64,000 nucleotides of DNA from Conchocele bisecta (Eukaryota; Mollusca; Bivalvia; Lucinida; Thyasiridae): positions 10,342,042 through 10,406,041 of the forward strand of contig CM055272.1 in assembly GCA_029237695.1 (NCBI GenBank). The letters run 5' to 3'. Positions 20,024-31,177 of the stretch are shown piece by piece. Positions within the stretch are counted from its first letter, which is position 1. Each line of letters starts with the position of its first letter. Both the position numbers and the translations under genes were made by a program. Under the pieces are notes generated by a model that worked only from the letters and a program-made list of their open reading frames with translations, was not told the origin of the DNA and did not search any database.

Positions 20024-22897
20024 CAAGAGTTGTCAGAAGACAACGAAGCTCGCCTGTTGGCAGCCTTCACTCAAACTTGGCACAGTTGCATAAAAAACAT
20101 GAATATTATATATAATTGACCTTGGGTTAAGGGGCATGCGGTGGACCTTGACATTGGGGTCAGAGGTGCAAGGTGGGTTGTGGGTTTGCTATAGCATAAT
20201 ATAGCATATTAAGATGAATGCATGTATGAAATATCAATGCGCTCCCTGAAAACAGAAGCAAAACAAAATTTAACCCAACGTAAAGTTTATGAACGCACTA
20301 AGTTGGTGATTTTCTACAGCATGATAGCTATTCACATGAGGAATGCATGTATGAACGTGCTAAGTTTGTGACCTTGGGGAAAAGGGTGGGGCGGTGGGTC
20401 ATGGATTTGCTGTAGCACAATAGAGGATCATCAGATGAATGCATGTATGAAATATCAAAGCGTTCCCTGTAAAGAAACAGAAGTTAAACAACATTTACCC
20501 CAACGTTAAGTTTATGAACATGCTAAGTTTGTGACCTTGACCTTGGGGTAAGTGTTGGGTGGTGGGTTGTGGATTTGCTACAGCATGATAGAGGGTCATC
20601 TGAGGAATGCATGTATGAAATATCAAGGTGTTCCATGAAAGGAAACGGATGTTATAAGACATTTGGGGTGGGCGGTGGGTCATGGATTTGCTATAGCACG
20701 ATAGAGTTTCATCAGATGAATGCATGAATGAAATATCAAGGCATTCATGAAAGGAAACAGATGTTAAGACATTTACCCCAACGTTAAGTTTATGAATGTG
20801 CTATGTTTGTGACCTCGACCTTGGGGAAAGGGGTGGGGGGTGTGGGGTGGGTCATGGATTTGCTATAGCACGATAGAGTATCATCAGCTGAATGCCTGTA
20901 TGAAATATCAAGGCCTTCCCTGTGAAGAAACAGAAGTTATAAAAAGACATTTACTCCAACGTTAAGTTTATGATGTTGATCTTGGGGTGTGTGGGGGAGG
21001 TGTGTGGGGGGAGGGGGGGGGGGGGGGAGGGAGGGGGGTCATGAATTTGCTGTAGCACAATAGAGGATCATCAGATGAATGCATGTATGAAATATCAAAG
21101 CGTTCCCTGTATAGAAACAGAAGTTACACAACATTTACCCAACGTTAAGTTTACGAACATGCTAAGTTTGTGACCTTGACCTTGGAGCAAGGGTTGGGTG
21201 GTGGGTTGTGAATTTGCTACAGCATGATAGAGGGTCATCTGAGGAATGCATGTATGAAATATCAAGGCGTTTCATGAAAGGAAACAGATGTTATAAGACA
21301 TTTACCCCAACGTTAAGTTTATGAATGTGCTAAGTTTGTGACCTTGACCTTGGGGTAAGGGATGGGTCATGGATTTGCTATAGCACAATAGAGTATCATC
21401 AGATGAATGCATGTATGAAATATCAAGGCGTTCCATGAAAGGAAACAGATGGTATAAGACATTTACCCCAACGTTATTTTTAAGTTTATGAATGTGCTAA
21501 GTTTGTGACCTTGACCTTGGGGAAAGGGGTGGGTCATGGATTTGCTATAGTATAGTTTCATCAGATGAATGCATGTATGAAATATGAAGGTATTCCCTGT
21601 AAATAAACAGAAGTTACACAACATTTACCCCAACGTTAAGTTTATGAATGTGCTAGGTTTGTGACCTTTACCTTGGGGTAAGGGTTGGGTGGTGAGCCAT
21701 GAATTTGCTACAGCTTGATAGAGGATCATCTGAGGAATGCATGTATGCAATATCAAGGTGTTCCATGAAAGAAAACAGATGTTATAAGACATTTAAGTTT
21801 ATGAATGTGATAAGTTTGTGACCTTGACCTTGGGGAACGGGTTGGGAGGTGGGTCATGGATTTGCTATAGTACGATAGAGTTTCATCAGATGAATGCATG
21901 TATGAAATATGAAGGTATTCCCTGTAAATAAACAGAAGTTACACAACATTTACCCCAACGTTAAGTTTATGAATGTGCTAAGTTTGTGACCTTGACCTTG
22001 GGGTAAGGGATGGGCGGTGGGTCATGGATTTGCAATAGCATGATAGAGTATCATCAGATGAATCCATGTATGAAATATGAAGACATTCCCTGTAAATAAA
22101 CAGAAGTCACACAATATTTACCCCAACGTTAAGTTTATGAACATGCTAAGTTTGTGACCTTGACCTTGGGGTAAGAGTTGGGTGGTGGATCGTGGATTTG
22201 CTACAGCATGATAGAGGGTCAGCAGATGAATGCATGTATAAAATATGAAGGCATTCCCTGTAAATAAACAGAAGTTACACAACATTTACCCCAACGTTAA
22301 GTTTATGAAAATGCTAAGTTTGTGACCTTGACCTTGGGGTAAGGGTTGGGTGGTGGGTCGTGGATTTGCTACATCATGATAGAGGGTCATCTGAGGAATG
22401 CATGTATGAAATATCAAGGCGTTCCATGAAAGGAAACAGATGTTATAAGAAATTTACCCCATGTTAAGTTGATGTATGTGCTAAGTTTGTGACCTTGACC
22501 TTGGGGTAAGGGTTGGGTGGTGGGTCATGGCTTTGCTACAGCATGATAGAGGGTCATCTGAGGAATGCATGTATGAAATATCAAGGCGTTGCATGAAAGG
22601 AAACATATGTTATAAGAAATTTACCCCATGTTAAGTTTATGAATGTGCTAAGATTGTGACCTTGACCTTAGGGTAAGGGTTGGGTGGTGGGTCATGGATT
22701 TGCTACAGCATGATAGAGGATCATCTGAGGAATGCATGTATGAAATAACAAGGTGTTCCATGAAAGGAAACAGAAGTTATAAGACATTTACCTAACGTTG
22801 AGTTTGTGGACGACGCCGACGATGCCAACGATGCCAACGATGCCGACGACGCCGGGGGTATGCCATAAGCTCTTATGCACTTCGTGCAGGCGAGCTA
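20024..22897 (+). mobile_element. HINE-like element, T family, copy 1 (full length)
   Basis: Left end caagagttgtcagaagacaa; right end 'cttcgtgcaggcgagcta'. Both ends contain an inverted AGCTCGCCTG. Between them lie about 16 core units of about 165 bp (gtgaccttgaccttgggg ... gaatgcatgtatgaaatatc ... ttaccccaacgttaagtttatga). A short G-run occurs at 21003-21037, and a (GACGATGCC)n tract (22810-22855) precedes the end. Identical termini at 31871 and 33278 define the element. It begins 35 bp upstream of the zinc-finger exon border. Confidence 0.9.
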
Positions 22898-23151
22898 ATG
22901 AACCTGTATCGCTAACATGAAATTATTATTCCCATTACAAATGTATAAAGTAAATAAGAAACAGCACAGACTGTCGATTAGAAATACCAAGTTCCATCAA
23001 AATCCATCTGCAAGTTTATAAAAAGTCATTTGAATAAGTGTTCAGGTTGTCTCAAAATATATACAGTCCATTGGGAAACGGACAGAAAACAGAAGCAATT
23101 TATAACATATACATGTACATGTAATACGACAAATCATAAAACCTACTACCT
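22898..23151. other. no feature recognised
   Basis: AT-rich, likely intronic or intergenic; nothing supportable. Confidence 0.4.
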
Positions 23152-23163
23152 CTGAAGGCGACT

Positions 23164-23624
23164 GTTTGTTTGTTTGTTTGTTGGGGTTTAATGGCCTATC
23201 AACAGCTAAGGTAATTTAAGGCCGGGTCAATGGGTTTAGTACTAAATCCCATATATTACCTGTACAAGTACATGTACATGTTCAAGTACATGTACAAATG
23301 GGGGGAAAATCCCAAAATCAGAACTGAATATTTACAATAACAAAACTATATATTCAGCCCTGAAATCAGAATAATCCTGATCTGATGCCAGGTCCTCGCC
23401 ACATCAGAATCACTTGGCCCCTCCCAAAAGCAGTAGGATCAGTAATAATCTTACTACTTTTATAATGGGCAATAGCCCAATTCAACTCCCAGGTAACAAA
23501 AGAGCCAAAGATAAAAACGTACCTGATGGCCAAACCAGGCGAATCATGATTCCTATAAGGAGGAACCCCTACCGTTAATTTACGCCGTCACGTTCACCAC
23601 CCACGTTCACCGACCACCACCCAC
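23164..23624 (-). mobile_element. SINE, antisense full-length copy with 12-bp target duplication
   Basis: The (GTTT)n tail end is at 23164 and the tRNA-like head end (caccacccac) at 23624. Perfect 12-bp direct repeats ctgaaggcgact flank it (23152-23163, 23625-23636). A palindromic 'tgtacaagtacatgtaca'-type insertion near 23262-23297 makes it longer than other copies. Confidence 0.9.
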
Positions 23625-23762
23625 CTGAAGGCGACTGACCCAATATTTTGAAATTATTGTCATTTCGGCTAATTCTGCACATCGGCTAATGAGCAATTCA
23701 CATCAAATTTAGCCTTGCGTACATCATTATAAAATATGTGGATTTTGGAATAAACAAGCCGA

Positions 23763-24485
23763 TTAAAGGTACATGCCCACGCAGTAGGAACAAACTGTTC
23801 TTTATAGGAATTAAATAAGTGTATAATTATGTCACTATTCCACCATTTCTAAAAATTACGAGTGCCCGCTATACAAATATAATCATTTATTAATTATCAA
23901 TTTACTGTCAGCGACGCGCGGCGGTAACAGTCTATTTTGATAATGTGCGGGGACGACGACTTTCACATCACGGCTTGCGGTGCGCATGCGCAGTATACTA
24001 CGTGCGCCAGTAGGCTTCCCAATATGTAAACAAGATCAATATCAATATGTCAAAACGTCCAGGACGAAAATTGTATGAAACGGCGTCGGCCAAAAAAAAG
24101 GCGAAATGTCTGAAGGACAGGCAGTACAGAGAGAGAGTGGTTAATATTGGCGACCAGATCAACAAATGGAAAGAGTTACGTGAAGATTTAGATTTGGACT
24201 CGAACAGAGATTTTTCTTCTCAACTATACTTGATACTTCACTGCGCATGCCAAAGATGTGATATGATTGACCGTGTCACGTGACGCGTATTGGTAAAAAT
24301 AGCACGAGGTCGGAAAATACCCTTTCTGGTCGCGGCATATAAAATGGGATTTAACACCAATTAACACTCGCCGTAATTAAAAATAACTCGTTAGTGGGTA
24401 GACAAATGGCTCATATAAGGCATGACAGAAAATGAAAAGTAGTAATACAGTGTAACCTGCTGCGTGGGCATGCATGTACCTTTAA
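23763..24485 (+). mobile_element. TTAA-flanked DNA transposon, complete ends
   Basis: Ends TTAAAGGTACATGCCCACGC and (inverted at the right) TTAAAGGTACATGCATGCCC, followed by a matching 'acgcagtagg/acgcagcagg'. It is 723 bp including TTAA. It carries one short ORF (24047-24283) and CpG-rich sequence at 23930-24010. Related fragments lie at 13278-15170 and 27637-27780. TTAA target choice is shared by piggyBac-like and some other DNA transposons, but no transposase catalytic domain is present. Confidence 0.8.
24047..24283 (+). CDS. 78-residue basic protein in TTAA element
   Basis: Starts MSKRPGRKLYETASAKKKAK, followed by an R/K-rich stretch, then RVVNIGDQINKWKELRED. The pattern R-V-x-I-G-x(4)-W-x-x-L-(6)-D-x-(F) resembles a small domain often seen at the N-terminus of uncharacterised, transposon-associated proteins in invertebrates and fish. 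It ends at TGA (24281-24283). Either a complete small protein or the first exon of a lost longer one; a DNA-binding role is only inferred from the basic N-terminus. Confidence 0.45.
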   Translation: MSKRPGRKLYETASAKKKAKCLKDRQYRERVVNIGDQINKWKELREDLDLDSNRDFSSQLYLILHCACQRCDMIDRVT

Positions 24486-24859
24486 GACCAATAATCTGTA
24501 AAAAACAAAAAATTGCCATAGGGGTCCGGGATGCGGCAAAATTTCTGATTTTGTTAAAACATTCACCCATTTTTTGGTTCTCCAATATTTGGTTCTCCAT
24601 GGCGAGGGTTGCCATGGAAATGTGATTTTCCATTTTTTTTAACAAAATTTCCATTTTTCAGAAGCCAATTTTTTTTTAAAAACTGACAATTTCTATATAA
24701 ATTTATTGTTTTCATATAAAAGAATACACTTTTCCCACAATTTCAGTTAAATATGGTATATATTTCAAGTGGAATTTTTATTAGAATTTGCATTTTTGTA
24801 CCATTTTAAAGTCGAGATATAACGAGGTATTGATAATTTTTTAGAAGGTATTTAAAAAA
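24486..24859. other. AT-rich spacer
   Basis: Low-complexity A/T runs and 'ttccatggcgag' repeats at 24580-24660. No gene seen. Confidence 0.45.
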
Positions 24860-26536
24860 CAAGAGGGCCATGATGGCCCTAATTCGCTCACCTGACTCCA
24901 TGAACACCAGAGGAGAATGTGACATTGAGTTCATGTGTTTTAAAAAAAAAGTGCTATTTTTAGATGGCGGTCATCTGGGATTAAGCGATGACTCTCATTT
25001 TACCAAATCTGAAAATGCTTCACCCAAGGATCTTAACTTACTATGAAGTTTGGTCAGCATCGGCCATGTGGTTCCTCAGAAAAAGACGTTCAAAATCTTG
25101 AATAAATGGACCTTTTGGAGGCCATTATGGATGACATAATCATCTGATTCCGACATATATTGCACCAGAGCAATCGCCTCATCGATACCTTCAATTTGAT
25201 ATATGACATGAGCATATTTGGTCAAAAATAAAATTTGACCCCACGGGCCACGCCCATTTTTTTACCCCGCGGTCACCATTTTAACAACGTTGAAAGAGCA
25301 TTCTACGTCGATCATTCCTACCAAGTTTCGTCGAAATCCGGCTGGCAGTTCATGAGAAGAAGATTTTTTAAGAATTTGTGCTATCTATTTTTAGATGGCG
25401 GCCATCTTGGATTAGCGACGACCTCCGTTTTAACAAATCTGAAAAGGTTTCACCCATGGACCATAACTATGAAGATTGGCCACCATGGGCCAAGCGGTTC
25501 GTGTGAAGAAGAATTTTGAAATCTCTAATATTTAAAGAACAACCTTTCGACCTTTCGGCGGCATTCTTGGATGACATGACCATCCAATTTCGATAAAATA
25601 ATGTACCAGAGCGATTGCCTCTTTGATACCTTCGATTTGATATAGACATGACCATATTCGGTCAAAAATAAAATTTGACCCCAATTTGACCGCACGGGCC
25701 ACACTCATTTTTGACCCTACGGTCACCATTTTAACAACTTTGAAAGAGCATTGTACATCGATCATTCCTACCAAGTTTCGTCGAAATCCGGCTGGCGGTT
25801 CATGAGAAGAAGATTTTTTAAGAATTTGTGCTATTTTTAGACGGCGGCCAACTTGGATTAGCGATGACCTCCGTTTTAACAAACTGAAAAGGCTTCACCC
25901 ATGGACAATAACTGAAGTTTGGCCACCATGGGCCAAGCGGTTCGTGTGAAGAATAATTTTGAAATCTAATAAAAGAACGACCTTTTGACCTTTCGGTGGC
26001 CATCTTGGATGACATGACCATCCAATTTCAAGCAATCGCCTCATTGATACCTTCGATTTGATATAGACATGACCATATTCGGGCAAAAAATAAAATTTGA
26101 CCCCACGGGCCACGCCCATTTTTGACCCCGGGGTCATCATTTTAACAACTTTGAAAGAGCATTGTACATCGATCATTCCTACCAAGTTTCGTCGAAATCT
26201 GGCTGGCAGTTCATGAGAAGAAGATTTTTTAAGAATTCATGCTATTTTTAGACGGCGGCCATCTTGGATTAGCGATGACCTCCATTTTAACAAATCTGAA
26301 AAGGCTTCACCCATGGACCATAACTGTGAAGTTTGGCCACCATGGGCCAAGCGGTTCGTGTGAAGAATAATTTTGAAATCTCTAATAAAAGAACGACCTT
26401 TTGACCTTTCGGCGGCCATCTTGGATGACATAACCATCCGATTTCGACAAAAAATGCACCAGAGTGATTGCCTCGTTGATACCTTTGATTTGATATATGA
26501 CATGACCATATTCGGTCAAAAATAAAATTTGACCCC
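24860..26536 (+). mobile_element. HINE-like element, S family, left end and core
   Basis: The left end caagagggccatgatggccc contains a small hairpin. About four long core units (about 410-440 bp) follow with 'ggcggccatcttggat', 'ggcttcacccatggacca', 'ttgaccccacgggccac' and 'catcgatcattcctaccaag'. It stops abruptly at 'aatttgacccc', where the 33-bp minisatellite begins. The microsatellite/hairpin end is absent here but present at 28.72 kb. Confidence 0.85.
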
Positions 26537-27508
26537 AGATCCTTACCAGGCTGCACAGTACGTGCTACAAGATCCTTACCAGGCTGCACAGTACGTGCTA
26601 CAAGATCCTTACCAGGCTGCACAGTGCAACAAGATCCTTACCAGGCTGCACAGTGCGTGCTACAAGATCCTTACCAGGCTGCACAGTGTCGGCTACAAGA
26701 TCCTTACCAGGCTGCACAGTACGTCAGTACGTGCTACAAGATCCTTACCAGGCTGCACAGTACGTGCTACAAGATCCTTACCAGGCTGCACAGTACGTGC
26801 TACAAGATCCTTACCAGGCTGCACAGTACGTGCTACAAGATCCTTACCAGGCTGCACAGTGCGGGCTACAAGATCCTTACCAGGCTGCACAGTACGTGCT
26901 ACAAGATCCTTACCAGGCTGACAGTGCGTGCTACAAGATCCTTACCAGGCTGCACAGTACGTGCTACAAGATCCTTACCAGGCTGCACAGTGCGGGCTAC
27001 AAGATCTGTACCAGGCTGCACAGTACGTGCTACAAGATCCTTACCAGGCTGCACTGCACAGTACGTGCTACAAGATCCTTACCAGGCTGCACAGTGCGTG
27101 CTACAAGATCATTACCAGGCTGCACAGTACGTGCTACAAGATCCTTACCAGGCTGCACAGTGCGTGCTACAAGATCCTTACCAGGCTGCACAGTACGTGC
27201 TACAAGATCCTTACCAGGCTGCTACAGTACGTGCACAAGATCCTTACCAGGCTGCACAGTGCGTGCTACAAGATCCTTACCAGGCTGCACAGTACGTGCT
27301 ACAAGATCCTTACCAGGCTGCACAGTGCGTGCTACAAGATCCTTACCAGGCTGCACAGTACGTGCTACAAGATCCTTACCAGGCTGCACAGTGCGGGCTA
27401 CAAGATCCTTACCAGGCTGCACAGTACGTGCTACAAGATCCTTACCAGGCTGCACAGTACGTGCTACAAGATCCTTATCAGGCTGCACAGTGCGTGCTAC
27501 AAGATCCG
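26537..27508 (+). repeat. 33-bp minisatellite, about 29 units
   Basis: Unit CCTTACCAGGCTGCACAGTA plus CGTGCTACAAGAT (33 bp), with G/A variation (cagtgcgtg, cagtgcggg, cagtacgtg). Because 33 is a multiple of three and the unit lacks stops in several frames, three forward frames and one reverse frame stay open for up to about 300 codons. I see no start context, splice signal or unique flanking coding sequence. Confidence 0.95.
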
Positions 27509-27636
27509 AAACTAGACAGGCCACAAATGCTATAAGCGTCATTTCTCCAGCTAGTCCCAGTCAAGAATTATGAATTATATATAATTTTGACACAATTTAA
27601 TGTTGGTAATAATACACATTATTATTTTAAAGACAG
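27509..27636. mobile_element. MITE end, GTGACTGGAGAAATG family
   Basis: 27520-27560 contains 'gccacaaatgctataagcgtcatttctccagctagtcccagtc' as discontinuous matches to the family right end. The left part appears replaced by the minisatellite. Confidence 0.4.
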
Positions 27637-27780
27637 TTAAAGGTACATGCCAACTCAGTAGGCACAAACTGTTCTTTAAAGGAATTAAATAAGTGTATAA
27701 TTGTGTCACTAGTCCACCAGTTCAAAAAATTACGAGTGCCCGCTATACAGATATAATCATTTAGTAATGAAGTACCGGTA
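27637..27780 (+). mobile_element. TTAA-type element fragment
   Basis: ttaaaggtacatgccaactc followed by about 130 bp closely matching 23779-23900 ('ggaattaaataagtgtataa', 'gagtgcccgctatacag'). The 3' half is missing. Confidence 0.75.
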
Positions 27781-28182
27781 GATATATTTGAGTGCATGTT
27801 TGGAATGTGTTCAATTACATTAATATTGTACATTAGTCGAGACTCTCTGCAAATTTTCAAATAACTTTATTTTGACTGTAATAAAAGAGAGTGCAATTAC
27901 GAGCGTTCTCTTCACGGTGTATTATTTGTAATGAGTTGATTACGGGTTTTCTCTCACCCATGCGAAACCCATACAAATAAGTCACAAGATTGTAATAAAT
28001 CACATAATTCACGTCACTTACTGACGTCAGATCGTTATAACGTTTACCTCCACAGACTTCTTTGAAATTCGTTGAATATTCAGGGAATTTTGACTGAATA
28101 TGGGAATGTTAATGACATTTAAATTTGTTTGGAAAGCCTTAGGTGCGCAGAATTAGCCGACACCATTGTAAGCGTCTTACTA
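27781..28182. other. no feature recognised
   Basis: AT-rich, with several tgacgtca-like motifs at 28010-28030. No exon supported. Confidence 0.4.
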
Positions 28183-28781
28183 AAATGACATTTTGGCGTC
28201 CATCTTGGATGAGATAATCATCTGATTTTGATAAAAAATTCTCCATAGTGATCTTCTTGATACCTTCGATTTGATATATGACAGGACCATATTTGGTCAT
28301 ATACAAATTTGACCCCTACTTGACCCCCTGGGATCCGCCCATTATTGATACCGGGGTCATCATTTTAACAAATTTGAAAGAGATTTTACAATTGATCATT
28401 AGTACCAAGTTTCGTCGAAATCAGTTAGGCAGTTCATGAGAAATAGATTTTTAAAGAATTTTACCTAATTTTCTACGGTGGCCATTAGCGTGACGACCTC
28501 CATTTTAACAAATATGAAAAGGCTTTACCTACAGACCATAAGTAAGAAGTTTGACCAGTATTGGTCAATCGGTTCACGAGAAGAAGATGTTTGATATTTC
28601 GACAACTTTTCTATGGCGGCCATCTTGGATTATGCGGCAACCGCGATTTTAACAAATCTGAAAAAGAGACACAGATAGACCATCCGCCATTCAGAAGATG
28701 TCGGAAAAGTGTAGAGAGACGGACAGACGGACGGACGAATTGCGGTAACAATAGCTCACTTAGTCTTCGGCTTAGGTGAGC
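28183..28781 (+). mobile_element. HINE-like element, S family, right part with hairpin
   Basis: One and a half S core units (cgtccatcttggatgag ... ttgaccccctgggatcc ... accaagtttcgtcgaaatc), then (GACG)n at 28712-28736, 'aattgcggtaac' and a terminal hairpin at about 28753-28782 (agctcact / aggtgagct). Same right end as 36121-36177. Confidence 0.8.
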
Positions 28782-28949
28782 TAAAAATAGGTCAAGCTTA
28801 GGTCACCCAAATGAAACCAAGTGGTGATCCACCAATGTAAGGAAGCTATTGCTCATCCATTCTGGTATTAAACAATCGACAGAAATAACTCGTCTCCAGT
28901 GAGCTGAAATAACTGCCCAAGAACATGCGCATAATAACATGTTACATAC

Positions 28950-29039
28950 CTGAAGCATGTTCAGCACAGCCCCTTCCGGAAGAATCTGTAGTCTGGAACT
29001 TGCCGTATTCTCACTCTCACTAGCTGTGTCCGTACTGGA
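28950..29039 (-). CDS. candidate 90-bp internal exon, phase 0-0
   Basis: On the minus strand, acceptor gactgttgtttcag is followed by TCC AGT ACG..., 30 codons starting SSTDTASESENTASS and ending LPEGAVLNMLQ, then donor CAG|gtatgtaa. A good splice context, a clean frame and a Ser/Glu-rich start support a real exon. The LPEGAVLNML end weakly recalls an F-box start, but this is too short to assign. It may belong with the other minus-strand exons. Confidence 0.5.
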
Positions 29040-29129
29040 CTGAAACAACAGTCTGGACTATAGTAATAAATGTTAGGTTGAAAGAATGGTTAGCAGTGTC
29101 TGTTTTGGTCAGATGGTACAAATGCCAAA

Positions 29130-29420
29130 TTGCAAGTTTATTTAATGATGTTTAAACAGCTAAACAGTCTCTCAACAGCTAAAGTGATTTTAGGGGTGGG
29201 AGGGCGGCTGTGTGCAGAAATATTGAATATTTACAGAAACTGAATATTTATAGAAAAATAAATATTCAGCCCTGAAATTAGCCAAAACTGGACCTGCTGC
29301 CTCACCACACCAGAATCACTTGGCCACACCCCCTAAAAGTAATATGATTAGTAGTAAATTTACTACTTTCATAATAGATATGACCGGATGCAACTCTCAA
29401 GTAGCAAAACAGCCAACAAG
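29130..29420 (-). mobile_element. SINE, diverged antisense fragment
   Basis: Recognisable blocks: 'caacagctaaagtgatttta', 'aatattcagccctgaaatta', 'cctcaccacaccagaatcac' and 'gattcagtagtaaa'-like sequence. Both ends are decayed. Confidence 0.6.
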
Positions 29421-29704
29421 GCGATCGCTGGCAAGTGTCTCATGCACAAAGTTCAAGGTAATAATGTGAGGAAGTACAAAATTATTGATACAAAGGTAAA
29501 GGTCACCAAGGTCACATAAATGACACTGGGTGATAGCTATCAATGTGTCAGGAAGCTATTGATGAAGTTTGATAATGATCCGACTAACAGATCAGGAGAT
29601 ATTCAACATTTGGATGTGCATCCAAAATTATTGACACGAAGGTCAATGTCACCAAGGTGATGGTCACGACGTTCACGCAACTGACACTGGATGGATAGTA
29701 TAGG

Positions 29705-30055
29705 AATGAATGGCCTTTTTGTGGAATGTATCGGGGTATAAACTTGGAAAAGTCACGGGAATACTGGACGAAGGCCGGAAGGCCTCGTCCAGTATTCCCG
29801 CGACTTTTCCAAGTTTATATCCCCGATAAATTCGACAAAAAGGCCATTCATTCCTTATAATTCCAGCATTTGAAATAAATTCATCAAGAAAATGTGCTTA
29901 TTTTCCGTTTTCTTCAGAATTATTTTAACTGTGCCTGACGGTTACGGAAAGTAGTTCGGCATGGGAGTTTACTGGGATATAAATTTTGGACAGACACTTG
30001 CTACGGACCAATCAAATGTTAGGGAATTGTGTAAATATTTTTGTGCTGGAATTAT
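29705..30055. mobile_element. dispersed repeat N, copy with long inverted repeat
   Basis: 29705-29780 and 29786-29855 are inverted arms of about 70 bp (gaatgaatggcctttttgt ... / ... acaaaaaggccattcattc) meeting at 'aaggccggaaggcct'. 29856-30055 matches 14536-14720 in inverse orientation. A rearranged or foldback copy of N. Confidence 0.65.
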
Positions 30056-30340
30056 CAATGTGTGGAAGCTATTTATGGAGTTTGGTAATGATGCAACTAA
30101 TGGATCAGGAGATATTTAACATTTGGATGTATGTACAATATTGTTGACACAAAGGTGAAGATCAAGGCAAGCCAAATTACAGGTGGATAGCCATCAATGT
30201 GAGAACACTGTTGGTAAAGTTTGGTAATGATCCAACTAACGTATCAGGAGATATTCAACATACGTTCGTTCAGAATTATTTACACAAAGGTCAAGGTCAC
30301 CAAGGTCACCAAAATGACATTGGCTATTGATGAAGGTTGG

Positions 30341-31038
30341 TTTGTTTGTTTGTTATACCCACTTTTTTGGGAAAAAATGGGTATATTGTTTTCGTCACGA
30401 GTGTCCGTCCGTCCGTCCGTATGTCCGTACGTCCGTCACGTTTCTTGTAACTTGAAAAACTTTTTCACCTTCATACCTACGCGCCTGATATTTGGTATGT
30501 AGCTTCGTTATCATGTGCAGATGCGCAAAGTGAATTCGGATTTTTCATCCGACCCTCCATCATGGATTATCTCCCCCTTTCGGACTCAGAATTTCCCACT
30601 TTTTCCTTGTAACTCGAAAAACTTTTTCACCTTCATACCTACGTGCCTGATATTTGGTATGTAGCTTCGTTATCATGTGCAGATGCGAAAAGTGAATTCG
30701 GATTTTTGATCTGACCTTCCATCATGGATTATCTGCCCCTTTCGGAAATCCCAAAATCAGAACGGAATATTTACATTGAGAACAAATATATTCAGCCCTG
30801 AAGAATAACCTGACCTGGTGCCAGGTCCATACCACACCAAAGTCACTTGGCCCCTTCCCCTAAAATAGGATTACGAATATTGTAATACTCACATAAGTGG
30901 TATAACCAGATTCAACTGTCACATACAAAATGCCAAAGACGTATGTGAGGGCCAAACCAGGTCTCCAGTCGGGATTCCGGTAAGGATGAACCCCGATCGT
31001 TAAATTACCCATCGCATGCTCCCACCTGCCACCCACCG
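30341..31038 (-). mobile_element. SINE, antisense copy split by a HINE-like insertion
   Basis: (GTTT)n end at 30341, head end 'ccacctgccacccacc' at 31038. Flanked by gatgaaggttgg (30329-30340) and gatgaagtttgg (31039-31050), an 11/12 target duplication. The body is broken after about 15 bp and resumes at 30745 with 'gaaatcccaaaatcagaa'. Confidence 0.8.
30355..30744 (-). mobile_element. HINE-like element, U-type core, inverted, inside SINE
   Basis: Read on the minus strand: two core units with 'ggagataatccatgatgg' and 'catgataacgaagctacat', then (GGAC)n at about 30400-30435, then a hairpin at about 30356-30386 (atacccact / aatgggtat). Same core type as 17594-17990, here with a microsatellite and hairpin end. 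Confidence 0.75.
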
Positions 31039-31177
31039 GATGAAGTTTGGTAATGATCCGACTAACAGATCATGAGATATTCAAAATTTGGACGTATGTC
31101 CAAAATTGTTAATGACGACACCAGAATTGTGACCGCTATTGTGGAAAACCCAGTGTGGAAAAAAAGCACAGATAAAA

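Larger units (their letters stand above)
29430..31177 (+). mobile_element. HINE-like element, R family, interrupted
   Basis: Core units with 'aaggtcaccaaggtcac', 'tagctatcaatgtg', 'gatccgactaacagatcagg' and 'gatattcaacatttgga' at 29450-29700, 30056-30340 and 31039-31177. Interrupted by repeat N (29705-30055) and by a SINE (30341-31038). It ends near 31120-31170 with a decayed 'gacgacaccagaattgtgac' right flank. Confidence 0.65.

Noticed and set aside
26529..27573. Three overlapping forward ORFs of 195-306 codons
   Set aside because: 33-bp unit without stops; all frames equally open, no splice or start evidence.
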